This document shows positions 1 through 10,050 of a DNA stretch of 61,626 nucleotides, piece after piece. Numbering within the stretch: position 1 is the stretch's first letter; every line of letters starts with the position of its first letter. The position numbers and the translations under genes are program-made. The notes under the pieces were generated by a model. It had not been told where the DNA came from, ran no database searches, and saw nothing but the letters and a program-made list of their open reading frames with translations. Source of the stretch: Hormoscilla sp. GUM202. GTDB taxonomy: Bacteria; Cyanobacteriota; Cyanobacteriia; Cyanobacteriales; Desertifilaceae. The DNA lies in the NCBI GenBank assembly GCA_005518205.2, contig RFFC02000040.1, positions 1 through 61,626 on the forward strand. The letters are read 5' to 3'.

Positions 1-3000
1 TTAATGAAAACCCCACCGACCTCAATCTCGGCAACAATAACAACAATTTCCTGCAACTGGAATTTGCCAACAGTAGTATAACGCAGGAGTTTCAGCTACA
101 GAACACTCACATAGCCACCGACAGCAATGGTAATGCGTGGATTACAGGAACTTCCAACAACAGCATCGACATCGACCGAGACGGCAAGATTGATTTGATC
201 TCTGTTGGCGGTCGAGATAGCTATGTAGCCAAGTTCGCTCGCGATGGTACTTTGGTCTTTGCCTTAACTTTCGGCGCTAGCCAAGATGATGACTATGGCC
301 GTGGCATAGCCACCGACAGCAATGGTAATGTGTGGGCTACAGGATCTTTCTCGGGCAACATCGACATCGGCAACGATGATTTGACCAGTAATGGCGGTCG
401 AGATAGCTATGTAGTCAAGTTCAACAGCAATGGTACTTTGGCCTTTGCCTTAAATATCGGCGGTGGCAGTGATGACCAGGGCATAGGCATAGCCACCGAC
501 AGCAATGGTAATGCGTGGGCTACAGGATCTTTCTCGGGCAACATCGACATCGACCGAGACGGCAAGATTGATTTGATTAGTAATGGCGGTACTGATAGCT
601 ATGTAGCCAAGTTCGACAGCAATGGTGATTTCCTCGGTGCCTCAACTTTCGGCAGTGGCAGTGATGACCAGGGCATAGGCATAGCCACCGACAGCAATGG
701 TAATGTGTGGGCTACAGGATCTTTCTCGGGCAACATCGGAGACGGCAATAATGATTTGATTAGTAATGGCGGTACTGATAGCTATGTAGCCAACTTCGAC
801 AGCAATGGTACTTTGCTCAAAGCCTTCAATATCGGCAGTAATGTCACTGACGTTGGCTATGACATAGCTACCGACAGCAATGATAATGCGTGGGCTACAG
901 GACGTATCAGCGCCGAGGGGGCAAATAGCCTCGTCTATGTAGCCAAGTTCAACAGCGATGGTGATTTCGTCAAGACCTCAAATATCAATATCGTCGGCCA
1001 TTCTTTCCATCGCCATGGCATAGCCACCGACAGCAATGGTAATGTGTGGGCTACAGGATCTTTCTCGGGCAACATCGACATCGACGGAGACGGCAACAAT
1101 GATTTGACCAGTAATGGCCATTTTGATAGCTATGTAGCCAAGCTCAACAGCAATGGTGATTTCCTCGGTGCCTTAGCTCTCGGCGGTAGCAGTAAGGGCT
1201 ATGGCATAGCCGCCGACAGCAGCGGTAATGTGTGGGTTATAGGAGAGTTCCATGGCAACATCGACATCGACGGAGACGGCAACAATGATTTGACCAATAA
1301 TCGCAGAGACGGATGGAATACCTATATACTTAAATTTTCTGATGATGTCGTCTTCATTGATGAAAACGTCGCGGACTTGGTTGTCGGCACTTTCTCGACC
1401 ACCGACCCCGATACAGGGGATACCTCCTTTACCTACCAGTTAGTACCTGGTATGGGAGATACGGATAACACTGCCTTCACCATTGACGGGAACCAACTGC
1501 GAATCAAAAGTTCCCCAGACCCAGACTCTGAAACGAAGTCGAGTTACAGCATCCGAGTTCAAACTACCGATGCTGGTGAGCTGAGTTACTCGGAGAATTT
1601 CACCATTAACATCAATGACGTTAATGAAAACCCCACCGACCTCGACCTCAACAACAACAGCATCAATGAAAACGTAACGGCCTTAGCTCTTGTCGGCACT
1701 TTCTCGACCACCGACCCCGATACAGGGGATACCTCCTTTACCTACCAGTTGGTAGATGGTGTGGGAGGTACGGATAACGCTGCCTTCACCATTCTCGGGG
1801 ACCAACTGCAAATCAAAAGTTCCCCAGACTTTGAAACTCAGTCGAGTTACAGCATCCGAGTGAGAACAGAAGATGCCGTCGGGCTGAGTTACTCGGAGAA
1901 TTTCACCATTAACATCAATGACGTTAATGAAAACCCCACCGACCTAGACCTCAGCAACAACAGCATCAATGAAAACGTAACGGCTAACACTCTTGTCGGC
2001 ACTTTCTCGACCACCGACCCCGATACAGGGGATACCTCCTTTACCTACCAGTTGGTAGATGGTGTGGGAGGTACGGATAACGCTGCCTTCACCATTCTCG
2101 GGGACCAACTGCAAATCAAAAGTTCCCCAGACTTTGAAACTCAGTCGAGTTACAGCATCCGAGTGAGAACAGAAGATGCCGTCGGGCTGAGTTACTCGGA
2201 GAATTTCACCATTAACATCAATGACGTTAATGAAAACCCCACCGACCTAGACCTCAGCAACAACAGCATCAATGAAAACGTAACGGCTAACACTCTTGTC
2301 GGCACTTTCTCGACCACCGACCCCGATACAGGGGATACCTCCTTTACCTACCAGTTGGTAGATGGTGTGGGAGGTACGGATAACGCTGCCTTCACCATTC
2401 TCGGGGACCAACTGCAAATCAAAAGTTCCCCAGACTTTGAAACTCAGTCGAGTTACAGCATCCGAGTGAGAACAGAAGATGCCGTCGGGCTGAGTTACTC
2501 GGAGAATTTCACCATTAACATCAATGACGTTAATGAAAACCCCACCGACCTAGACCTCAGCAACAACAGCATCAATGAAAACGTAACGGCTAACACTCTT
2601 GTCGGCACTTTCTCGACCACCGACCCCGATACAGGGGATACCTCCTTTACCTACCAGTTGGTAGATGGTGTGGGAGGTACGGATAACGCTGCCTTCACCA
2701 TTCTCGGGGACCAACTGCAAATCAAAAGTTCCCCAGACTTTGAAACTCAGTCGAGTTACAGCATCCGAGTGAGAACAGAAGATGCCGTCGGGCTGAGTTA
2801 CTCGGAGAATTTCACCATTAACATCAATGACGTTAATGAAAACCCCACCGACCTAGACCTCAGCAACAACAGCATCAATGAAAACGTAACGGCTAACACT
2901 CTTGTCGGCACTTTCTCGACCACCGACCCCGATACAGGGGATACCTCCTTTACCTACCAGTTGGTAGATGGTGTGGGAGGTACGGATAACGCTGCCTTCA

Positions 3001-5759
3001 CCATTCTCGGGGACCAACTGCAAATCAACAGTTCCCCAGACTTTGAAGCTCAGTCGAGTTACAGCATCCGAGTGAGAACTACCGATCCTAGTACGCTGAG
3101 TTACTCGAAGCTCTTGATCGTTAACATCAACGACGTTAATGAAGACTTCGACCTCAGCAACAACAGCATCGATGAAAACGTCGCGGACTTGGCTCTTGTC
3201 GGCACTTTCTCGACCATCGACCCCAATACAGAGGATACCTTTACCTACCAGTTGGTGGATGGTGTGAGAGATAACGCTGCCTTCACCATTGTCGGGAACC
3301 AACTGCAAATCAAAAGTTCCCCAGACTTTGAAACTCAGTCGAGTTACAGCATCCGAGTGAGAACTAACGATGGTAATTACTCGGAGAACTTCACCATTAA
3401 CATCAACGACGTTAATGACGCCCCCACGGACCTCAACCTCAGCAACAACAGCGTCAATGAACCGATCAATGAAAAAGTGCAACTGGAAGTCTTAACAAAC
3501 AGGATCGGCGGTATCAATAATGACTGGGGCTTAGGCATAGCCACCGACAGCAATGGTAATGCGTGGGCTACAGGATATTTCTCCGGCAGCATCGACATCG
3601 ACGGAGACGGCAATGATGATTTGACCAGTAATGGCCTTAAAGATGCCTATGTAGCCAAGTTCGACAGCAATGGTACTTTGGCCTTTGCCTTAAATATCGG
3701 CGGTGGCAGTGATGACCATGGCAATGGCATAGCCACCGACAGCAATGGTAATGCGTGGGCTACAGGATATTTCTCCGGCAGCATCGACATCGACGGAGAC
3801 GGCAATGATAATTTGACCAGTAATAGCCTAACCGATGCCTATGTAGCCAAGTTCAACAGCAATGGTACTTTGGCCTTTGCCGAAAATATCGGCGGTAGCA
3901 ATTTTAGGCAGGGCTATGACATAGCCATTGACAGCAATGGTCATGCGTGGACTACAGGACTGTTCTGGAACAGGAGTAATAGCTCTTATGATAGCTATGT
4001 AGCCAAGTTCGACAGCAATGGGGATTTAATCTTTGCCAAAAATATCGGCGGTAGCGCTTTTGACCATGGCTGGGACATAGCCATCGACAGCAATGGTCAT
4101 GCGTGGACTACAGGAGAGTTCTCCGGCAACATCGACATCGACGGAGACGGCAACATTGATTTGACCAGTAATGGCCTTAAAGATGCCTATGTAGCCAAGT
4201 TCGACAGCAATGGGGATTTAATCTTTGCCTTAAATATCGGCGGTAGCGCTTCTGACATTGGCCGTGGCATAGCCACCGACAGCAATGGTAATGTGTGGGC
4301 TACAGGATCTTTCTCCGGCAGCATCGACATCAACGGAGATGGCAACAATGATTTGACCAGTAATGGCAATGAAGATGCCTATGTAGCCAAGTTCGACAGC
4401 AATGGTACTTTGCTCAAAGCCTTAAGTTTGGGCGGTAGCGGTCTTGACCATGGCAATGGCATAGCCACCGACAGCAATGATAATGCGTGGGCTACAGGAC
4501 CGTTCCAGGGCAGCATCGACATCGACGGAGACGGCAACATTGATTTGACCAGTAATGGCCTTAAAGATGCCTATGTAGCCAAGTTCGACAGCAATGGTAC
4601 TTTGGCCTTTGCCTTAAATATCGGCGGTGGCGGTTTTGACGATGGCTGGGACATAGCCACCGACAGCAATGGTAATGCGTGGGCTACAGGATCTTTCCAG
4701 GATTTCACCAGTAATGGCGGTCATGATAGCTATGTATTTAAATTTTCTGAGGTTGTAATTGTCGGCACTTTCTCGACCACCGACCCCGATACAGAGGATA
4801 CCTCCTTTACCTACCAGTTGGTACCTGGTATGGGAGATACGGATAACGCTGCCTTCACCATTGTCGGGGACGAACTGCGAATATACGGTTCTCCAGACTT
4901 TGAAACGAAGTCGAGTTACAGCATCCGAGTGAGAACTACCGATGCTGATGGGCAGAGTTACGAGGAGAATTTGACCATTAACATCAACGACGTTAATGAA
5001 AACCCCACGGACCTCAACCTCAGCAACAACAGCATCAATGAAAACGTACTGGCCAACACTGTTGTCGGCACTTTCTTGACCACCGACCCCGATACAGAGG
5101 ATACCTCCTTTACCTACCAGTTGGTAGCTGGTATGGGAGATACGGATAACGCTGCCTTCACCATTGTCGGGTCCGAACTGCGAATCAAAAGTTCCCCAGA
5201 CTTTGAAACTCAGTCGAGTTACAGCATCCGAGTGAGAACAGAAGATGCTAGTGGGCTGAGTTACTCGGAGAACTTCACCATTAACATCAACGACAGCGAC
5301 GTTAATGACCCCACCGACCTCAGCCTCAGCAACAACAGCATCGATGAAAACGTCGCGGACTTGGTTGTCGGCACTTTCTCGACCACCGACCCCGATACAG
5401 GGGATACCTTTACCTATCAGTTGGTAGCTGGTATGGGAGATACGGATAACGCTGCCTTCACCATTCTCGGGGACCAACTGCAAATCAAAAGTTCCCCAGA
5501 CTTTGAAACTCAGTCGAGTTACAGCATCCGAGTGAGAACAGAAGATGCCGTCGGGCAGAGTTACTCGGAGAATTTCACCATTAACATCAATGACGTTAAT
5601 GAGGCACTGGCTCCGATGAACAGGATGGCCCAAAGTCCTGCCCTCGATGCCGTCGGGCAGAGTTACTCGGAGAATTTCACCATTAACATCAACGACGTTA
5701 ATGAGGCACTGGCTCCGATGAACAGAATGGCCCAAAGTCCTGCCCTCTATGAAATATAG
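1..5759 (+). CDS. Giant beta-propeller/cadherin-repeat protein, 5' truncated by window edge
   Basis: The frame is open from base 3 and ends with TAG at 5757-5759, giving about 1,918 residues with the N-terminus outside the window. Two blocks (bases ~110-1340 and ~3510-4750) are repeats of about 55 residues built on ATDSNGNxWATG and DSYVAKFDSNG, resembling SBBP-type beta-propeller repeats. Two other blocks (~1370-3480 and ~4760-5610) are cadherin-like repeats of about 100 residues with DPDTGDTFTYQLV, AAFTI, SYSIRV and NINDVNE motifs, typical calcium-binding adhesion modules. The last ~100 residues are a 102-bp duplication (5544-5747) carrying an unusual EALAPMNRMAQSPAL tail. The RTX C-terminus often found on such proteins is absent; a similar RTX tail lies on the fragment at 26822-27986. 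Probably secreted or surface-exposed. Long antisense frames here are mirror images of the repeats. Confidence 0.85.
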   Translation, partial: NENPTDLNLGNNNNNFLQLEFANSSITQEFQLQNTHIATDSNGNAWITGTSNNSIDIDRDGKIDLISVGGRDSYVAKFARDGTLVFALTFGASQDDDYGRGIATDSNGNVWATGSFSGNIDIGNDDLTSNGGRDSYVVKFNSNGTLAFALNIGGGSDDQGIGIATDSNGNAWATGSFSGNIDIDRDGKIDLISNGGTDSYVAKFDSNGDFLGASTFGSGSDDQGIGIATDSNGNVWATGSFSGNIGDGNNDLISNGGTDSYVANFDSNGTLLKAFNIGSNVTDVGYDIATDSNDNAWATGRISAEGANSLVYVAKFNSDGDFVKTSNINIVGHSFHRHGIATDSNGNVWATGSFSGNIDIDGDGNNDLTSNGHFDSYVAKLNSNGDFLGALALGGSSKGYGIAADSSGNVWVIGEFHGNIDIDGDGNNDLTNNRRDGWNTYILKFSDDVVFIDENVADLVVGTFSTTDPDTGDTSFTYQLVPGMGDTDNTAFTIDGNQLRIKSSPDPDSETKSSYSIRVQTTDAGELSYSENFTININDVNENPTDLDLNNNSINENVTALALVGTFSTTDPDTGDTSFTYQLVDGVGGTDNAAFTILGDQLQIKSSPDFETQSSYSIRVRTEDAVGLSYSENFTININDVNENPTDLDLSNNSINENVTANTLVGTFSTTDPDTGDTSFTYQLVDGVGGTDNAAFTILGDQLQIKSSPDFETQSSYSIRVRTEDAVGLSYSENFTININDVNENPTDLDLSNNSINENVTANTLVGTFSTTDPDTGDTSFTYQLVDGVGGTDNAAFTILGDQLQIKSSPDFETQSSYSIRVRTEDAVGLSYSENFTININDVNENPTDLDLSNNSINENVTANTLVGTFSTTDPDTGDTSFTYQLVDGVGGTDNAAFTILGDQLQIKSSPDFETQSSYSIRVRTEDAVGLSYSENFTININDVNENPTDLDLSNNSINENVTANTLVGTFSTTDPDTGDTSFTYQLVDGVGGTDNAAFTILGDQLQINSSPDFEAQSSYSIRVRTTDPSTLSYSKLLIVNINDVNEDFDLSNNSIDENVADLALVGTFSTIDPNTEDTFTYQLVDGVRDNAAFTIVGNQLQIKSSPDFETQSSYSIRVRTNDGNYSENFTININDVNDAPTDLNLSNNSVNEPINEKVQLEVLTNRIGGINNDWGLGIATDSNGNAWATGYFSGSIDIDGDGNDDLTSNGLKDAYVAKFDSNGTLAFALNIGGGSDDHGNGIATDSNGNAWATGYFSGSIDIDGDGNDNLTSNSLTDAYVAKFNSNGTLAFAENIGGSNFRQGYDIAIDSNGHAWTTGLFWNRSNSSYDSYVAKFDSNGDLIFAKNIGGSAFDHGWDIAIDSNGHAWTTGEFSGNIDIDGDGNIDLTSNGLKDAYVAKFDSNGDLIFALNIGGSASDIGRGIATDSNGNVWATGSFSGSIDINGDGNNDLTSNGNEDAYVAKFDSNGTLLKALSLGGSGLDHGNGIATDSNDNAWATGPFQGSIDIDGDGNIDLTSNGLKDAYVAKFDSNGTLAFALNIGGGGFDDGWDIATDSNGNAWATGSFQDFTSNGGHDSYVFKFSEVVIVGTFSTTDPDTEDTSFTYQLVPGMGDTDNAAFTIVGDELRIYGSPDFETKSSYSIRVRTTDADGQSYEENLTININDVNENPTDLNLSNNSINENVLANTVVGTFLTTDPDTEDTSFTYQLVAGMGDTDNAAFTIVGSELRIKSSPDFETQSSYSIRVRTEDASGLSYSENFTININDSDVNDPTDLSLSNNSIDENVADLVVGTFSTTDPDTGDTFTYQLVAGMGDTDNAAFTILGDQLQIKSSPDFETQSSYSIRVRTEDAVGQSYSENFTININDVNEALAPMNRMAQSPALDAVGQSYSENFTININDVNEALAPMNRMAQSPALYEI
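1689..3030 (+). repeat. 303-bp tandem repeat inside the giant gene
   Basis: Four complete units start at 1689, 1992, 2295 and 2598, and a fifth starts at 2901 and diverges after about 3030. The period is exactly 303 bp (101 codons), so each unit is one cadherin-like repeat. By eye the units are almost identical at the DNA level, while cadherin repeats elsewhere in the gene have diverged. This suggests recent tandem amplification or ongoing homogenisation, and it is a likely site of copy-number variation and assembly collapse. Confidence 0.9.
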
Positions 5760-5806
5760 ATGATAATAGAGAGGCTGAGACTTTCCCAGATTATTGGAGG
5801 TGTGTT

Positions 5807-7076
5807 ATGGAACTATTCTCGCAGTGTTGTCTCTGTTGTGGGAGTAAAGAGGTACACCCTCACCACCATTATGAGACTCAATACAACGGTAGCCGCACCA
5901 TCTACGATTACGTGCGATTCGTTCAGGTATAAGCTGAAAAACCAGTGAAAGCCTGGCTGGTCCCATTAGCCAGTAACTTTGGTACCATGGGGGTCCAAAT
6001 CCCCCCCTCCAAGTACGGGAGAGACACCGGTCCTTAATGCTGCGGAGTGACATCACTGCGGTGTGAAGCAAGGACTCAAATGTAGGAGAACTGGCAGCTA
6101 TCGCCGGTAAATCCGCTAAGGAAAGATGCTCATGGCTAGAAAAGCGAACCTATTTAAGCCTCGTTAAGATGAACCAGCGCAATAAGGCTGTATCGCTGGC
6201 CCAAAAGGGAAATGGTAGTTAGTGTTAGTCTTGTCTTCTGGCTAACAACGTGCTCAAAGAACTCCCGGGGTATTGTAGGGGCCTAAAAGCATCAATAATG
6301 GTATCAAGGAACGAAATAACCTCCTGTGTGCTGTCTCCGGGTGGGTAGGAAGGGAGGGAGACAAGTTAGATGATAAGCGAAAGCCACAGGGGGGGGGATG
6401 TCCTAAAAAGCCAATGCCCGAGGTAACGCTCGAGGATATGCTGACATAGGACGGATATGGTAAGAAGTCTTGGGAGAAAGTAACCCTAAACATGATACAG
6501 AGCCGGAGGAGAAATCCGAAAGGTAAATATAATGGACTAAAGCCCTGACCAGGTAAAAACTAGCGCATTCCTATTTTATAGGGATTCATGTTAATAAAGA
6601 GTGGCACTCATGGGTTTGGCAGTTCTCCCGTCACGAACCGCCCGGGTTAGGCATAAATTTAGTCAATTACGACCACCAGAAGGGGAGAAATTTCATGGGA
6701 CAAGGCCAGAAAGGAGTAATCCAATCAACGGCTACCAGTGACATCGGCTTACCAACCAGTAGCCGACTGCGGTGAAAGTCGCAAGTCCGGTTCCGAATGG
6801 GAGGGTTGAGAGGAGACTCTCAGCTCGACCCCGACCAAGGCGTGTGACATTTACTACAGTGAAACCTTTGCCACGCTCTTAGCGGGTCTACGAACTCCCT
6901 TAAGTCGGATTATCCAAGTTCTCAAAGCCAGTGAAGGGATGGGTCTCAATGCAGTCGCACGAACCTTTAACGTCTCTAAGAAAAGTCTCGGGGATCTCCA
7001 ACCAGTTCTGATGCTCTATGCCTTGCTCCATCAGTTTATTATTGAAGGAGATCAACTCTATTGCATTGGTGGATAA
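5807..7076 (+). pseudogene. IS1-type transposase N-terminal remnant, split by a group II intron
   Basis: Exon 1 (5807-5911) encodes 35 codons beginning MELFSQCCLCCGSKEVH, a CxxC zinc-ribbon start typical of IS1-like InsA regions, preceded by a GGAGG ribosome site. Exon 2 (6837-7076) encodes 79 codons including YYSETFATLLAGLRTPLSRI and PVLMLYALLHQFI, resembling cyanobacterial IS1-type transposases. Joining 5911 to 6837 restores one frame exactly, which defines the intron between them. The transposase is itself decayed: the region after VSKKSL appears shortened, the DDE half is missing, and TAA at 7074-7076 ends it. Confidence 0.65.
5912..6836 (+). mobile_element. ORF-less group II intron, copy 1
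   Basis: The 5' end is GTGCG (group II consensus GUGYG). Near the 3' end, 6761-6805 forms a domain V-like hairpin with an AGC triad, GAAA-type tetraloop and CCGGTTC, followed by a domain VI hairpin (GAGAG/CTCTC arms) with a likely bulged adenosine about 8 nt from the end. Length is 925 nt and domain IV encodes no protein, so any mobility needs a maturase in trans; the only one in the window is at 22974-24491. The 3' end (CGACC) is fixed by in-frame rejoining of the flanking transposase exons. It shares most of its sequence with the minus-strand copies at 27882-30714. Confidence 0.85.
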
Positions 7077-7083
7077 AAATGAG

Positions 7084-7119
7084 CCGCCTTGTTACCCTGA
7101 GTCAAGGGTAACAAGGCGG
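7084..7119. repeat. Perfect 14-bp-stem hairpin
   Basis: Arms CCGCCTTGTTACCC (7084-7097) and GGGTAACAAGGCGG (7106-7119) pair perfectly around an 8-nt loop. It lies just after the stop of the transposase remnant. No T-run follows, so a palindromic repeat is as likely as a terminator. Confidence 0.6.
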
Positions 7120-7360
7120 GTAAGCTGCTGGACGATCTGTTTGACCCCAAGACGAGAAAGGCGATCGACAAGCGGGTGATTGTTTCCGAGACCGCTGTGG
7201 GCGACGGGTGCATCTCATAGAAGCTTAGCCGCCCGAACTCCGCCCTCACCCTAAAGGGCCCGGCTACACAAACAAAGCCCGCCTGCGCGGGCTAGATTGC
7301 AGAAGTGAGATGCACCCGTGGGCGACAGCATCTGCATATTTTAATTCTTCTGCGGCCCAG
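7120..7360 (+). pseudogene. Unidentified gene fragment interrupted by a MITE
   Basis: One reading frame gives KLLDDLFDPKTRKAIDKRV then IVSETAVGD, broken at 7206 by a 112-bp element and resuming after it with SICIF. It reads like real protein with charged, helical character, but I do not recognise the family and both ends are missing. It sits between the hairpin after the transposase remnant and bicA. Confidence 0.4.
7206..7317. mobile_element. 112-bp MITE with 9-bp target duplication
   Basis: Terminal inverted repeats GGGTGCATCTCA and TGAGATGCACCC are flanked by direct repeats GTGGGCGAC at 7197-7205 and 7318-7326. The termini match the ends (GGGTGCATCCCA) of the transposase-bearing element at 50920-53207, making this a likely non-autonomous derivative of that family. 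The interior includes a GC-rich CCCTAAAGGGCCCGGCTACA repeat that also occurs near 31400. Confidence 0.75.
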
Positions 7361-7779
7361 GAATTCATCATTCTCAATTAATGTCGAATTCTTGCCAGCT
7401 CTGGCTCTATATAATATTAGCAACGCGCCCAAGCAAGAGTCGTTTTATTTAATCGTTATTTAATTTTTCGGCACCTTGTCCCGACGTCGCAGCGCTACGC
7501 GCACGGAGGACTGATAAAAATGTTAACTTAGTGGAAGCATATTGTTAACTTTTTTGAAGCTCTCGTCTCAAATCAAGACAGTCTCCGCCTTACTCAACTG
7601 TCTGCTATTGCCTCCGACGCGCAATATGGCACGGGAGTCCACGATCCGTTCCCAGGCAGAGCCGTGGGAACGAGGGCGGCCCATGTTAGGCTCCCTTGAT
7701 TTCCTTTACACTTTCAAAATATCCTCTAGTTGGCTGCGGCTGTTGGAAATTATCAATATTAATCAGCAATCATATTGTC
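7327..7779. other. Gene-free stretch upstream of bicA
   Basis: After the fragment ends near 7360 the sequence is AT-rich with a possible -10 (TATAAT at 7410-7415) but no convincing -35. A TTCCCAGGCAGAGCCGTGGG palindrome of the dispersed family starts near 7648. The stretch presumably carries the bicA promoter. Confidence 0.35.
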
Positions 7780-9462
7780 ATGAGAGTTAATCCTTTGCAT
7801 TTGGGTAACTTGCGGGGCGACCTGTTTGGTGGGGTGACTGCTGCGGTAGTGGCGCTGCCTTTGGCCTTGGCTTTTGGGGTATCCTCCGGTGCTGGGGCAA
7901 TTACTGGCCTTTATGGCGCGGTCTTTGTCGGTCTGTTTGCGGCCTTGTTTGGCGGCACTCCTGCTCAAATTTCGGGACCGACTGGTTCGATGACGGTGGT
8001 GATGACTACGGTGTTTACGGCTTTGCTCGCGAAACACCCGGATACCGGTCTTAATATGGCCTTTACGGTGGTGATGCTGGGGGGGATATTTCAGATCCTC
8101 TTCGGGGTGCTGCGGCTGGGAAAATATATTACGATGATACCCTACACGGTGATATCTGGCTTTATGTCCGGTATTGGGGCGATCATAGTTCTCTTACAGA
8201 TAGGTCCCTTGCTAGGACATCAGGCCTCTGGGAATGTGCTGGACTCCCTGGGCAGCTTGCCGGACTTCTTAAGTAATCTCAATCCGACAGCAACTGGTCT
8301 GGGCCTGCTTACCCTGGCGATCGTCTTTCTGTGGCCCCCGAAGCTGACTCGCGTGGTGCCGTCGCCCCTGCTGGCGCTGATCGTCTGCACTCTGATGGCG
8401 GTTGTCCTGCTGCCAGACAGGGATCTGAGATTAATTGGCGAGATTCCTACTGGTCTGCCGACCCGGCGTTTACCCCTAATCTCCCCAGGGGAACTCAAGG
8501 ATATGATTGGCTATGGCCTGATGCTAGCAACCCTGGGTTCCATCGACTCCTTGCTGACTTCCCTGGTGGCTGATAATATTACTCGCACGAACCATGACTC
8601 CGATCGGGAATTGATTGGTCAGGGCCTTGGTAACCTGATCGCTGGGTTTTTGGGGGGACTGCCCGGTGCTGGTGCTACCATGCGGACTGTGATTAATGTC
8701 CAGGCGGGGGGTAAAACTCCCCTCTCAGGTATCATCCACGCTCTGGTTTTAATGGCGATCGTCTTTGGCGCTGGCAGCCTGACTGCTAATATTCCCCATG
8801 CGGTGCTGGCTGGCATATTGATTAAGGTCGGTATTGATATTATTGACTGGGACTTTCTCAAACGCGCACACCGCATCTCCCTGAAGGCAGCAGCTATTAT
8901 GTACGGGGTGATGTTCCTGACGGTATTTGTTGACCTGATTGCTGCCGTAGCGGTGGGGGTTTTCGTGGCTAACATCTTGACAATCACGACTCTCAGCGAT
9001 ATCCAGGCTGACAAAGTGAAGGCGATCGATACTCCCACTGATGAAATGTCTTTGAACTATGAAGAGAAAGAGATCCTCAAGCTTGCTGGGGGGCGGATCC
9101 TGCTGTTACGTCTGGGGGGCCCGATGAGCTTTGGGGCGGCTAAGTCCATCTCTAAACGGATGGCGATCGTGGAAAATTATGAGGTTTTGATCTTGGATCT
9201 GTCGGAGGTGCCTTGGTTGGGAGTTACTGCTTCCCTGGCGATCGAGACTATGGTCAAGGAAGCGAGTGAACGGCGTCGTGAGGTGTTTATCGTGGGCGCT
9301 ACTGGCAAGGTAAAAGCAAGGCTACAGCGATTGGAAGTTATGGATATGCTGCCATTGCGCAACCGCCTTAACCATCGCCTGGATGCCCTCCGCCAAGCTA
9401 TTATCCTCCTGGATGGACACCTCATCAAGGCTGCATCCAGTAGCACTGCTGGAAAGGAATAG
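7780..9462 (+). CDS. bicA: BicA-like SulP/SLC26 bicarbonate transporter
   Basis: A 560-residue SulP-family anion transporter. The start at 7780 (MRVNPLHLGNLRGDLFGGVT) fits the usual family N-terminus better than longer upstream starts. The SulP core shows VTAAVVALPLALAFGVSSGA near residue 20, then LFGGTPAQISGPTGSMTVV, the region of the anion-binding site in BicA. About a dozen hydrophobic segments follow to residue ~420, and then a cytoplasmic STAS domain (LILDLSEVPWLGVTASLAIE, residues ~475-490). Cyanobacterial BicA proteins are low-affinity, high-flux sodium-dependent bicarbonate transporters of the plasma membrane. Sulfate transport by a SulP relative cannot be excluded from sequence alone. 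An intron 3' fragment starts 26 bp after the stop. Confidence 0.8.
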   Translation: MRVNPLHLGNLRGDLFGGVTAAVVALPLALAFGVSSGAGAITGLYGAVFVGLFAALFGGTPAQISGPTGSMTVVMTTVFTALLAKHPDTGLNMAFTVVMLGGIFQILFGVLRLGKYITMIPYTVISGFMSGIGAIIVLLQIGPLLGHQASGNVLDSLGSLPDFLSNLNPTATGLGLLTLAIVFLWPPKLTRVVPSPLLALIVCTLMAVVLLPDRDLRLIGEIPTGLPTRRLPLISPGELKDMIGYGLMLATLGSIDSLLTSLVADNITRTNHDSDRELIGQGLGNLIAGFLGGLPGAGATMRTVINVQAGGKTPLSGIIHALVLMAIVFGAGSLTANIPHAVLAGILIKVGIDIIDWDFLKRAHRISLKAAAIMYGVMFLTVFVDLIAAVAVGVFVANILTITTLSDIQADKVKAIDTPTDEMSLNYEEKEILKLAGGRILLLRLGGPMSFGAAKSISKRMAIVENYEVLILDLSEVPWLGVTASLAIETMVKEASERRREVFIVGATGKVKARLQRLEVMDMLPLRNRLNHRLDALRQAIILLDGHLIKAASSSTAGKE

Positions 9463-9487
9463 CGCCTGACCCGCCTGACCACACCCT

Positions 9488-9643
9488 GGTCGGGGTCGAG
9501 CTGAGAGTCACCTCTCAACTCTCCCTTACTGAGGTTTGTAGTGAGGACTTCCGTCCTCACTACAAACCTCAGAAAAATCGGAACCGGACTTGCAGCTTTC
9601 ACCGCAGGAGGCTACTGGTTGGTAAGTCCTTGTCATTGGTAGC
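9488..9643 (-). mobile_element. Group II intron 3' fragment carrying a hairpin insert
   Basis: On the minus strand the sequence ends CTCGACCCCGACC, identical to the 3' ends of copies 1 and 2, and includes domain VI and domain V. A 44-bp palindrome (9529-9572) interrupts the link between domains V and VI. Homology stops near 9643, so only the 3' ~110 nt of the intron plus the insert remain. Confidence 0.75.
9529..9572. repeat. 44-bp palindromic hairpin element, loop TTCC
   Basis: Two perfect 20-bp arms, CTGAGGTTTGTAGTGAGGAC and its complement, surround a TTCC loop. The same arms occur at 12831-12874 with loop GGAA and at the same position of another intron fragment. A shortened form lies at 40727-40752. 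All three are followed by AGAAAAATCGG or a close variant. Confidence 0.85.
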
Positions 9644-10050
9644 CTTTTGCTCAGATTTCTCTTTGCAGGAGCAGGGCAGGGAGGAGCAGGGAGAGGGGTC
9701 CAGCTTCACCATCCAGTGAGTCTGGAGACGAGAAATTGTCGATTTTCTTTTGATTCACAGATCAAATAATTTGTCAATGGGTGTGGTCAAAAGTAGTTGA
9801 TATCCTAGCCAAAAGGATTCGCGCAGCGGAGGGTTCCCGGAGCGTGCGCACCGACAGGCTACCGGTCCTACGCGAAGGACGCCGATCGATTACATTACAT
9901 CGTAGCGCACGTAATACAGTATTTCTATTACGTATAATTATTTATAATCCAAAGCCAGGCGGGAGCCTTGATGATAGGTTAGATCGTAGCGCATGTAATC
10001 CCGATATTGTATTATATAATTATATAATACAAAGCCGGGCGGGAAGAGAC
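9644..10050. other. Gene-free repeat region
   Basis: It holds a GGGTGTGGTCAAAAGTAGTT repeat (~9779, also near 31350, 31543 and 22050), a GC-rich AGCGGAGGGTTCCCGGAGCG palindromic repeat (~9827) and two AT-rich units around GTAGCGCACGTAATAC and GTAGCGCATGTAATCC (~9901 and ~9985), which match in reverse the direct repeats around 19800 and 21900. The open frame across it consists of these repeats and I do not call a gene. Confidence 0.6.

Noticed and set aside
4614-5735. 373-residue antisense open frame opposite the giant gene (and similar frames at 2853-3482 and 26775-27224)
   Set aside because: They mirror the cadherin repeats on the other strand and change whenever the repeats do; no independent family signature.
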